Source: Ophiodon elongatus
Lineage: Eukaryota > Chordata > Actinopteri > Perciformes > Hexagrammidae
Direction of reading: 5' to 3'
Length of the DNA stretch: 64,000 bases
NCBI GenBank assembly: GCA_016806645.1
Contig: JACSYO010002158.1
Span: 1,525,748 to 1,589,747, forward strand
Shown here: one piece after another, positions 12,501-25,266 of the stretch
Layout: the number at the start of each line of letters is the position of its first letter
Position numbering within the stretch: position 1 is the first letter of the stretch
The notes under the pieces: model-generated
What the model was told of the DNA's origin: nothing
Seen by the model: only the letters and a program-made list of their open reading frames with translations
The model's database searches: none
Made by a program: the position numbers and the translations under genes

Positions 12501-15500
12501 TACATCCATATATTTGTTTAGATATTCTGCAGACAGATGAGACTACCTTCACTAGAAGCATTGGATTGGTCTTTGATCAAATATTTAAGGGGAAAATAGC
12601 ATAAGATGAAGGCGCTGTTTAAAGCTGTTGCGAAGGAGGTTGGGTTGAACCATGGTTGGAAAAACCATCTGACTTTGCAGGGGTTCCCTCAGGACACGGT
12701 TTACCCGAGATGGTAAGCCGCACTGATTGACGCATCTCCAGCCCGTTCTCACTCCCGACTCATCGAATACAGCAGCTCGGTCAAAGGCTACGATGCTCGA
12801 CATGGCCGTAGTTATGGCGGGAGTAGAGGAGGAAGTCAGGCGGTGTCGTGTGAAGCGTGACAAAGTCAGCGTAGGGAGTAGTTCGCGGTGGATGGTTGCG
12901 TCCAAACGCACAACATTCACACGGGACACCGCTGTTCGAGTCCTGTGTGAAACCAAGAGTCAACGTTGACTTATTTCAAATTAGAAAACGGTACGTAACA
13001 TTGCCACGTCTCCTACGTAAACAATACACTGTATATATAGAATATGATATACTTAGCCTTAGTCATTGGTGGAGCTGAAGAAGAACTAACATGGGAGAAA
13101 TCGTTACTGATTTGATGTCAGCATTAACATTTTTGAGTCTACTTGTATTTCATAAAAAGCATCACGCAGTAGATAAGCAGAGTCATGGTTTCCCCCAGCA
13201 TGCTGAGCGAAACACCTCTCAGCACATTGGCTGGCACTTTGTTTCAAAGGGAAAAGGATCAGCATGCAGATGAGGAGACAGAGGCTGCCTGGCTGCATAA
13301 TTGATGAAGTGCAGCAGCTAATTCCAATTTAAACATAGTGATGAGAGGGAAAAAGGAAACCATCTGTGTGTTGTTGTGTCTCTGCGCCGCAAGGCCAGAG
13401 AGCACAGACGCCCTACCAACGAAACATCTGCGTGATGTCTGCACCATGTTTTTTGGGGCAAAACAATACCGATGAATGTCGTGTGATATGGCAGAGAGGG
13501 GTAGCCGTGAATGTATACACTTAATCAGTCGCTACACGACACGCTGCTGCATCACAAGCAGGAAGGGAAGATGAAAGACGGGGAGGGACAAGGCGCAACC
13601 GTTTGGCTTTTGACCCAAAACAAACTGGAATATCGGCTGTGACCTCGAAAAGTGGTTCATGGTAAAGATTATTTTAGCTTTGCACTTTCAGAAAGTTGCA
13701 GCTTTGCAAAAATCGAATCAAAAAGAAAAAAGAAAAAAAAAGGTGGAGACAGCAGAGGCCGAGATATCCTCAATTTTGTCCTTCACGTATTAAGTATGTA
13801 TGAAGCGCCAAAAAACACTGGATAACTACACTTCCCATGATGCTGCCTGCCTGGTTAAGTTATTTCGCCAAAGCTCCTCCAGAGCCACAGACAACATTAC
13901 AGTTTTCTCTAACTATGACAGTAAACTTGTTCCTCTTTCAGTTCTACGGGGTGCTCGGGCCAACGCTGTGTTTTTATACATGAGCATAACTATTCAGGAA
14001 TTAATCATGTTTTGTAGGGAGAGATTTACACACAGGACCGACAGCACACTGATAAAAAAAAAAAGACAAGACCATGGGCATGGCCGTCTACACTATCTGT
14101 CATTGGGCAGTATGTTCACGAGCAGCCATCCATCACTCGGGCTCTTGAAGGTATAACGATAGCTTCTTTCTTTCCTCTCCTTCGTGGGGCTGGAAGTCGT
14201 TATTATCCTCACCGCTCCCGTCGTGTGAAAGGGCCGTCGATGCACGCTGAAGGTGCGTCCGTCCGACCACTTAGTGTAAGTGACAGTTACTGTGACCCTC
14301 AGCACTCAGGGAGACACTGTATGTATGCAGCCGGATGAAAACCCAAAACAGATCTCAACCCTGGGAGCAGACTAGGTAGACGTTTGAGGGACATCATTAT
14401 CTGAGTCTAATTTAATAAAGTTTGCAACAATTTCTGGCTTCAGAAGCGTGACTGTTGACCTCCAGATTTTCAAACCGGGAAGAATTCAAGATCTGACATT
14501 GAAGCTGCACTTATTATTATTACTATATTGATTTTGTACAATACCAATGGGTCAAATGACAATGTGTGCGATGTGTAAGGGGTCGCTCGTAGTGACAAAG
14601 CCCCGGAGGACCTTCCACCGTCTCTGGTTCGCCTCAGGTCCGCGGGGCATTTTAGCTTCTTTCAGCTTTCAGTCTGGTTGTTTTTGATTAAGCGGCCTGC
14701 AACTTAACTGCTTGGGTTCAGTCTCACCGCTTTGATCAAACTCAGCAGGAAGCTGTTTTCCATAAATCATCTCTGGATAAACAAACAACCTGCCCAGCAC
14801 CAAACGGCAAACAGAATACGTTAATGGCAAGCTGGTAGCATTTTGCTGCTTGGTGGAGATCAAAACTGAACTAAAAGGCCGACATTCACGCCAAGACCTA
14901 CACATCTGCAGTACACTAATAGGCTAATACATCTGCATGGCTTCTCAGTCAGGCCGTAATTTAGACAAACATCTTTCAGCTGTCTGTCCAGAAGATGATT
15001 GTTATAAATTTGCTGTTGCGTGTCACAATGTTTGCTAATGTTGGGTTGTCCTTGTCCAGCCTGCAATGTGGAAGATGCTCTAACGTAAAGCTTTACAAAC
15101 ACATGACAGGAAGCAAGGCATCTACAGGATGCTGTGAGACCAAGAGGCTTGTCAGTGCTGATGGAGTGGAGGGGCGGAGCTCCTTTATGGCTGAATGCAG
15201 ATGCTGCATTGTAATTTTCCATTTCTCTGAAATTCCTCTGCAGCTCGACCTTTCTACTCAACTCTGCAGCTTCTGATTTGAATTCCATACACTGATACAT
15301 TAACCCTGTCTCAATCTGGAGTCTGATACCACTGCCATGCGAGCCCCCACCCTTAGCAAGCAGATGAAAACTAAACACGTCTCTCTCTAAAATTAAGATG
15401 TGATATATAGAGCATGAAGAGAAGAGAACTTTCTGTTCATTCAGTCGAAATGAACAAGAGAATATTGATTTGCCACATTCATTGTTATTCTCCGTCTCTG

Positions 15501-18500
15501 GCCTGTTCATAAGGATCAGTGTGTTTTACAGTGAACAGCTGAGTGTGATGAGAAGGCTTTGACAGGCCTGACAAAGGGCTCAGTGAGAGAGGCTGTCTTG
15601 GCCGGCTCCCAGCAGCCTCCACGCCTCCCACGACCAGTCCTCCCCATTCATCTCTGCCGGCCCTAATGAGCCCCGGGGCCCAAACCACCTCGGAGATTTT
15701 AACGAGTTCTAACGAGGGAGATGCTCCTTTACTGTGTCCTGTGATTGGGCTGGCACTTTGGCACCTTTTCCTGATGAAACTGAACTGAATCTTTTTACAC
15801 GGTTGTTTTTGCATTGGAGAAAAAAAAGTTCCAAGGTCATCTGAACCATTTCAGGTCTAAACAATGCACGTCAATGAGGCAACTTTCCCTCAAGCTGCAA
15901 GACGCACCAACTCTGCCCTCGGCTCGCTTCTTCTTCTTCTGTGACTTTAAAAGTCGGCTGCCCTCCAAACTGGACTCTTTTTCACCTTGTCTTACACCAT
16001 TTGACTCATTTTAAAGTCTGAGTCCAAATATCCCGAGGTCACAAAACTGCAGCATTTATAGTCGTGAAATGTCCGATCAATTAATTTCAAAGGATGTTGC
16101 TGTGATACGCGTGTTGCTTATTACATTTTTCACATAAAGATCACTTTTGATTCATTTTAGCTCTCAAATTTGTGCACTTAACAATTGCAAACTGTCTCAG
16201 TCCTCATCTTTGAGAGAACAGGAAGCCAGAGTCAAAAAAAGGAAACAATATGACATGAAATTGTCATCATTTGCTCATCAATTCTTGAGTTATGGCCTGA
16301 AATGTATTTTGTGAGGTCACAATGACCTTTGACCACAACATTCTAATAAGTTCATCTTTGAGCCCAGGTGGACGTTTGTGCCAAATTTGAATGAATTCCC
16401 TCAATGTGTTCCTGACACATCGCCTTCACAGGAATGGGACGGATGTGATGCTACAGTGACCTTTGACATTTGACCACCAAAATCAAATCAGTCCATCCTT
16501 GAGAGCAGGTGGACATAATTTCAAGCTGCATGCAAACTTCATGCTCTCTCTTTTGATCAAGGTACAACTCCAGTGAAAGGCAATCCCGTCAGCTCCATCA
16601 ACTAGAGCGGTAGAGTAATGTTGACTCACATGAATAGCTTCTTTTGCCTAATAATTAATAATACCACCGCCTTTAGATTGGGAGGTCACAGGTTGATGCA
16701 TATTTCTCCTTGTTGAATTTAGGGTTGCTTGAAATATCCCCAGTGCTTTTTTACAGTAGAAGTTATACCTTAATGACAGGTCAGGTTCCCAAGATTCCCC
16801 GGATAGTGTGATTCTGCTCCCGGGACAGAAAGTGTCTCATTTTTTGGGAGGAAACTATTAATACATGGTTTCTGAGCTTTTGCGTTTACAAGAATGGACC
16901 AGACGAACAGACAGACAGACGGACAGACGGACAGACGGCCGGACAGATGGCCGGACAGACGGACAGACGGGCGTCAGCCACAGCTATCACCGGCATGGAG
17001 GAATAAAAATAAAAAAAGCAGCTGGTTAGGTTTAGGAAAAGATTGTGGTTTGGGTTAAAATAACTACGGAAGTGGCGTTGCTTAAGTATGGAAGTTACAC
17101 AACAAACAAGTCAACGTTGATTTCTGGTTCCACACCGGACACGAACAATGTCTCCCAGGTGAAAGTCTGGTGTCTTTAGACCCATCCACCCCTCTTACAC
17201 GGGTTATGTACAAATTAAGGTGCATTACTATTAAGAATTTTTTCCAGACTTCGTAAGGCTACATAAAAAAAAGGTTTCTGCATTAAAGGAATGCAGAAAC
17301 ACAGCAATCCCTAACTGCACATTCACTGCATGACATGGGCAAAGATAGACACAAATCTTACCAAGTTGTTAAAGCTAGCGTTAATTCAAAACATATGTGC
17401 TCAGCTGAGCTGTTTTAGTGGATTCCTTGAATCAAGAGCCACTTTTCATGGAAGACATTTGGACATGTCTCGATAAAGAAATGATTGACAGCGGAATTCC
17501 ATTCGGCTGCTTTGGTCTTCTAGTATTGTGCACGTTGGCTCACTGTCACGCCGTATTAGTAGCACCTGAGCTTTTTGATTTTACGACAAGTCAAAATGTC
17601 TGCTGCGAAGAAGGCTGATGGACTGATGGAAGCAGGGCTGCGTGGACATACAGGAGCCATGACGACACGAGAGCGGCCTCGGCCTCTTTGAAACGCACCC
17701 GGGGGCCTCCGTTTTTACGACGGCCCGGCGGTGGGAAGTCCCCATGGACCACACAGACACAAACACGCCACAGATGGGACTAATGATACGCTTCCACAGA
17801 GCATCTTCAGTTCTGCAGCAGGGCCCAGAGTCAGAGGACATAATTGTCACAGGCTTTTTAAAGGGCCGGACAACAACGGGCAGTCTCTGTGAGGACACCG
17901 ACCGGTTCGCTTCCAGTTTTCCCGGTTGGTTGATGTTGTTGTTTTTCCAGCATGCTGCTTTATGTAACAAGGAGGCAGACGGGCCTCAGACACTGTTTCC
18001 ACTGGACCCCAGTACTGATGGAATTAGCTTCCCCAGTAGTAGAAAAACACGCAAAGTCAACACTCTTACAATCAATTGCTAAATGAAAGCTTCCAATGCA
18101 ATGTGCAGTGAGCATTGAGTCTCATTTTGTGTTGATACTTTTTTTCAAATGTAAATTAGTTTTCAACAGGTTAATCGCAAACCCCAGAGTGAGGTGGCAA
18201 TCGGGGGCAACGGTGCAGCAGTTAGGCCTTCGTGACTTCATGAGTGACAACTCAGTCAAACTGAGGATCAAGAGAAAAGGTATCTTCTGTTGAGACCAAA
18301 TGTGACCTGTGGCCTGAATGCCAGCTGCTACTGGACAGCAAATCTATAAAAATGTCTGCCCCTCATTACCTGGATGTTAGCGTCGCTGTGAGGCGTGGAT
18401 GCAGCTTCATGGTTGTGTTTTGGAGCAGCACGAAAAGCAAGAGAGACCTTGTAGGAAAGTAAATCATTAGTCGATTAATCGATTAGTCAATCGACAGAAA

Positions 18501-21069
18501 ATGACTGGGTAATCATCACAATCCTAATTTATGGATTTTTATGATGAAATCAGGCTTCTCAAATGTGAATATTTGCTTGATTTTTTAACCGACAATGATA
18601 CTAAACATTGGACTTTGGACTGTTCCATCGATACAAGCAGTTTGAATATGTCAGCTTGGGCTTCAGGAAATTGGAATGTGGGTTTTTCACTGACAGATTA
18701 ATTGATAATGACATTCATCAGTTGCTGCCATGCAATGCAATGACAGTCAAACTGATAGGGTTTGAGATAGGACTGTAGGGCGATATATTATTTTCATGGA
18801 ATCATATGCTGATGAAATCAAGTATTGATACACGGGTGGGGTGTTTGTGGTCTGAACATACACTGTGTGTAAATTCGCTTTTATGAATAACAAAAAAAAA
18901 AGTAAGACGATGCATGTCCAATCTACGTGACCAAAGCTTTTCTGCATTTCGCCTCTCCGATGCTGCGTTCGCACCAAACACAAAGTGAATTTTCACGTTA
19001 CTCGCCTCCCTCAGGAAGCCCTGCGCTGTCCCATCGGGCTTGTGTGTAATCTCATTTCGCAAAATATTCCCTTTGCGCTTGTTGTGAACACATCATCATC
19101 AGACAGATAAGTGAGATAGACAGGAAACGATGGCTTGAGAGGGGTACGACACACAAACTAAGCTCCGCTGCTGGCATCGAAGCAGAGACCCTCTAGGCGT
19201 ACTGGTAGTGGTCTTCTAAAGCAGATCCACCAGGACAGACCTGCACCGATGTTTAAACGCCGTCTCTTTGGAACTGAACTTGTCATAAACCGTAATTGTA
19301 CGCCAACATTTAGGAAGAGACGCACCACAGGGCGGTCATCCACATGAAAGCACCGCTGCACGGACAACAAACCCACGTGCACATGTGAGGCTGTGTGTAT
19401 TGGTTGGGTGTTCTCTGGTAGACTACACACTCTGCAGTGTGAAGCATGGTCATGGCCAGAGGATAGAAGCAAAGCAGATGTGGCTGGCCAACAAGCCGCA
19501 GTCTCTTCCTGGTTCCCACCAGAACTGAGCCGAGGACTTAACTCTGCACGACTGAAGATAAAAAAAAAAAGTCTTCTTCAAGGCAAAACAAGGCCTCCAT
19601 TTATGACTGATATATGTGTTCATGGGGTTATTGAAATCCTCATATCCCATAGCTTTATAGCAGGCCTCGCTATGAATCAACCAGTGAACATCATGACAGT
19701 AATTCTACTGGATTCCAGTACAGAAACAAAAGTATTTAGTTTGGACCTGTCAGGATTTGGGGAAACCCTCTTAGTCTGTCGTCACTATTTTCACCGTTCT
19801 TTGAAAATAGGGCTTTTAATGTAGTCTATAAATATCAAATCACAAGTTCCCAGAGCTAAAAATAAAATGTCCTCAAAGCTCCTCATTTAGTCTCAACGAC
19901 AATCTACAAAATAAAATGGAATCAATTTACAATGATATGAAATGTATAGTATAATTTACCATGACTTAGCATAATTATAGCATCATTATTCTTCATTCAA
20001 CTGAACAAAAAGTATAATATGTGCAGGAAATATATACTGTCTGTGCGAATGCAAGTGTAAGCTATCTTACAATACCTGTTTGCTGTAGCCTTTAAAGGGC
20101 ACATATCATGATCATTTTCAGGTTCATAATTGTATTCTGGGTTTCACCAGAACATTTTTACATGCTTTAATGTTCAAAAAATAACATTAGTTTTCTCATT
20201 CTGTCTTTCTGAATATACCTGTATTCACCCTGCATCTGAAATGCTCCGTTTTAGTGCCTGTCTCTTTAAGTCAATTCTGCTCTGATTGGCTTGGTGAAAA
20301 ATATGGCACACCTTTGCTAAAGTAGTTCTCAATCAGTGGGTGGAGATGCTCAGATGGAGGGAGGTACATTTTCATGGGCCAAACCTGAATGGCTGGTTGA
20401 ATCCCGTGTTGTCGGCCATGTTTTACTGATCAGCCAGCCCTCAAAGAAACTGACTGGGTTGTCTCATTTCACAGCTTGTGGGTTGGCAGGCACTCCAGAT
20501 ACCCAAATGTATGACTTTTACGTGATATATCTCCTTTAAAAGTATTTTAATTACATATAATCAGCATAAATCTGTATACAAGTATATATAAGAGGGACTT
20601 TTTGGGGAAAGATGTAGTTACCTACATAACTGCAATATCTAAGATTTACATATGTGCATATGTGTGTACTGCGTTTTTGAGGCCGATACTGACAATGTTC
20701 AAAATATGGGAGTTATATGTATGCTGGCATGTTTTACACCTGAGACACAGCATTGGATATTTAGTGTATCTATTAACAACATATTTTTAAATATATTTCA
20801 TACAGCAATTTAGGACTACGTGTGAATGCTTGAGCTAATAACATGCAGGTAACGGACCGGGACTAACAAGGTCAAAACAGCTTAAAATGCCTTTAAAAAC
20901 CATTCTCTCCTGTTTCTTAAGGGACCCGGAAATCATATTCTTTTTTTATTTCATCCTACTACGACTGTCAACAAAATATTACATATACCCAGTAGCCACT
21001 GGTCCATATAACCGTCTGACCGTGAACGTGACCTCTGCGTCTCATCATATTACCCCTCTGTGACCTGTG

Positions 21070-21138
<69 letters not shown>

Positions 21139-21246
21139 CGTGCGTGCGCGTGCATGTGTGTGTGTGTGTGTGGCAGTAATTCACTAGATAGTTGTGAGAC
21201 AGCCTCCAGGGATACACATTCGTAGACAACAACATAATGTCCTTAC

Positions 21247-21277
<31 letters not shown>

Positions 21278-21536
21278 TACGCACACACACACACCCATAC
21301 AATTTGAGAGCATATGGGAAGGTTTTACATTGTATTGTATATTTCAAATGCCAAACATCCTCATTTTAAACACAGATGGAAGAATATCACCCACAAAAAT
21401 GCAACTATGACTATATGACTGATGTTTTGTTATCATGAGCTTCTTGGCAGCTCCCAATGTACACCATTATTTATGTACAATTATCAGGGCTATGCAACAC
21501 CAGAGAGACCAAGGACAATGTGCATGTATCATGCAC

Positions 21537-21583
<47 letters not shown>

Positions 21584-24500
21584 GTGACAGGCTGCATTGG
21601 GTGGAGGATCTGCTGAGGCTATAAAGAGGAAGGGAGGACCCATGGAGGAGCAGTAGGAGGAAGAGGAAGATGATGGAGAAAGAGGAAGAAAAAGTGCTTT
21701 CTAAACAGCATGGATTCAATCTGCTGACAGCGGCAGACAGCAGCGTTTAGCTTGGCTCTCGTCCTGAACATGAGCCATGACACCTAAATCCACCAAGGAC
21801 AGATTTAGGTCCACTAGTAGAGATGAAACCAGTTAACAAACTCTCGATGGCCGGCTGGTCTGCTGGTCACAGAGTCACAGCTGACTGGATTCAGACGCAT
21901 GTCAAAACCTACTTTGACCAACAAGTCATCTCATAAAAAAACCAGAACACACAAGCAACCAATGAAACTATTCAGGTCAAGCTATTTTGAATCACCTCTA
22001 GGGCCACCACTAACATACTTTCATCGTTGGTTGTTCTGCAGAATATTTTCTTTAAATAGTTGATTTAACATTCTGCCTGTAAAATGATAAATTTAAATGT
22101 AAAATGTGAATTATTGAAATAGCTAGCTTTGTCCGACCAAATGTTCAGCAAACTATCATGTATGACAAATTACCCCCCCCCCACCCCACCCCCCCTTTGA
22201 GCCGCTGGAACCAGAGAGGCACTTTGCTTGAAAAATGAACGGAGTATCAAAGTCGCAGATTCATTTTCTGTCGATCAATTTATCGGTTAATCCAGTAATT
22301 GTTTCCACTTTTTATTTATTTCACATCAAAAGTAGGTCCGGTCCTGGCTGACACACTGACTGATGGAAATATCAATGTTGCTACTCATTTTCGTCCGTTC
22401 AATAACATTTTGAAGGATATTATGACAGCTATTTGAACAGTCACATCACAAATCAGCTATCGGTATCCAGCAGCCACATGTAGTTCCACATGTTCGGCTT
22501 TCCTTTTGTGGCCTTTCAGTGTCTTGAACATGGATCATGTGGACGGTTCACAGCTAAGGAAGAAAGCGTGCAGTAACTGTCTCATTGCCCCAAGTCTTGC
22601 ATCCGCTTAATAACCAAAGCTGTCAAAACAAACAGCCTGCTTCCCAGAACCAATGAAGAAAAAACTATTAATTCACTTGCTCCATCTGACAAATGGCTTC
22701 TTCTCTATAAACCCTGATCAAAGCCACATTGTATCCTGTTGAGTGCGTTCGTGGGGCCGATGACTCAATGATTCGCATCCACTCGCTGATGTTCATTCAC
22801 CGCCTCCTCGGGGATTCGGGGAATTGAGACGGGGCAGTGGTGTTTTTTTGGCCCAGGTCGTAGTGACCCACATATATCAGAGTGCGCTGGATATCGTAAA
22901 CAAGAGGAGCGTTAGAAACCCAATGAATAATAGATGCACACAGAGGGCGAAGGAGAAGCAGCGAGATGCCTTTAGAGGGGGTATTCCTCCAACGTCGATT
23001 ACCCGCTGCTAGTTTGTGTCTGGGAGAACAAGAGAAGCAGGATATAGAGATGAATACCGTATATTAATCTCTAGAAGCTTTGGTGATATTTATGTTTGGT
23101 GATGATTCTGGGTGTCAGCTGAAACCACAGCCTTCTGAGAACTACAATGTGACACCATGCTGCTCTGTAGCCCAGAGGGCTCTTCAGCCATGTCTAACCT
23201 ATTCAGAACACTACCACTGCTAACAATGGACCAATAACGCGTGTGTGTGGGGGGAGGGGGGGGGGCGGGGGGCATTTGACAAGAAGTATCAGAGCCGTAA
23301 CTTACTTGTCCCCACAGAGACAAGTGCTGAAAAGTCTCTGACATCTCACTTTGCACCTTCATCCGTGTGGTCTGTCGACGAACAGTGAAGATGCTGCGTC
23401 ATAGGTGCTGATGTTGCTATGCAACCAAACCCTGACTGGTTTTCAGAGGGATGAGCATCATTACAAGTCTGTTATCATCTCAAAATGGTTGTGTTTTGGC
23501 CGAATAAGGATTTCCCTGTCTTGATTTATGGTCTGCACGGGTCGGTGGGTCCCATTCAGCTCTGGGAAGAAGCTCCACCCAAAGTACAGGTGACCGGCCT
23601 GTGCTTCTGGAACTGCTAATGTCCTGTCACAAGACGAGGAATGCTGAATATTTACAATCGCGGCCACGTAGACAATAACACCCACGCTATGGAGTCTGCC
23701 ATTGGTTTAGACTGCATTTAGACAATCGTTCCCAGAGCCAGATTTTAAGTCAAACAGATTTCTTGTAAAGTCCGAAAAAGTTCCCCAGAATTCACTCAGA
23801 TGTCATGAATTTGTTTGTTTTTGTCCGAACAATGGACAACACCCAAAGATATGCAGTTGACTGTCACATAACACAAAGAAAAGCAGCAAATCCTCCAAAA
23901 CAATTCAGAATCTGGAACAAGAGAAGGCTAGGCACAAGGTATAGAATAGCTACGGTGATGTCGGGGTGCATTATGGGAATTGTAGGACCCAGTGTTTTTG
24001 GCGTGTGACCCACACTTGGAACTAAAGCCTTTTTTATACTCTATACAAACAAAAAGAACTGTGTAAAATCCAAAAGACACCACCATAGATACGCCCATAT
24101 ATGGCCCAAAGGCTGGAGGTGTAGTGAACCAACTTCCACATTGCCAAGGATTGTCAACTGTTTCCAAAGCATTAAAAGGGATTTGTTTTTTTGTTTTTTG
24201 TATAATCCCCAGATATGTAACCAGTGTTTTTTTATCAGTGAACTATCTCTGACAGTCACGTGATCGCACGCGGCAAGTTAAAAAATTCAGAGGTGCACGA
24301 CCAAGCGCCGTGACCACTTAGCGTTGGCCGCGATTACGGGATTTTCTGGCGGGCGCCAGCTTCACTACGGCGAGTATGAACTATAAGCTTTAGAGTCATC
24401 TTAGCGTCCTCCGCTTCATTTTGGACCATTATTTTTTTTTAAATATTTCCCTCTTCGGTTCCCCGACTCTATGGAGGCGAAAAAGTGAATAACTGGAATA

Positions 24501-24744
24501 CCCCTTTGAATTACCCACACATTAACTTTACTTATGTTTTATTTAGTCATTTCACAAGGCAATATATCTACTGGACTATTGGAAGTATTATTGGGCAATG
24601 TATCATGTGTTGGATTAGTACTTGAGATCTAGGACCATACTCTCCTTGACCTCTACCATTCGGGGTCATACGGACGACAAACAAAATGTGCAGAGTTTGG
24701 AGGAGAATTGAGAATGTATCTTTGATGGGCAGAATGAGAGACAA

Positions 24745-24779
<35 letters not shown>

Positions 24780-24946
24780 GGCAGGCATGGAGAGCTGCAT
24801 GGGCGTCTGACAGGCAGACACATTGACAGAGACTCTGCCGTGAACCGTTTAGGTTCCCACCCAAAGCATCTGCATGGGTGGGTACTGAACCACTAAAGCC
24901 GTGGCACCAGCCGCTGGCCGTGACCATGCCAGAGTCCTCAAGCCGC

Positions 24947-24995
<49 letters not shown>

Positions 24996-25226
24996 GGCCG
25001 ATCATACGGGCAGACAGAGGGGCAGACAGGCTGGGTGTCTGACGGCTGCGAGGCTTCTCACGCCTTCATGTTTGCCTGCCGGATCGGCCTGACAGAAAAT
25101 CAATGACGCTGCACTCTCATGGAGACGCACAGTGGAAGAATTAGAAAACATGCCACGGTCATCGTGTCTGTGCGTCTGTTTCTCACACAGGTAACACAGA
25201 AAAACAAAACAAGGCGACGATGATCG

Positions 25227-25266
<40 letters not shown>

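Noticed and set aside
19393..19824. 143-codon plus-strand ORF
   Set aside because: No family resemblance, and it runs antisense to mtss2 within its intron. Probably chance.
24568..25005. 145-codon minus-strand ORF with repeated CLSV
   Set aside because: It is a translation of the ACAG arrays.
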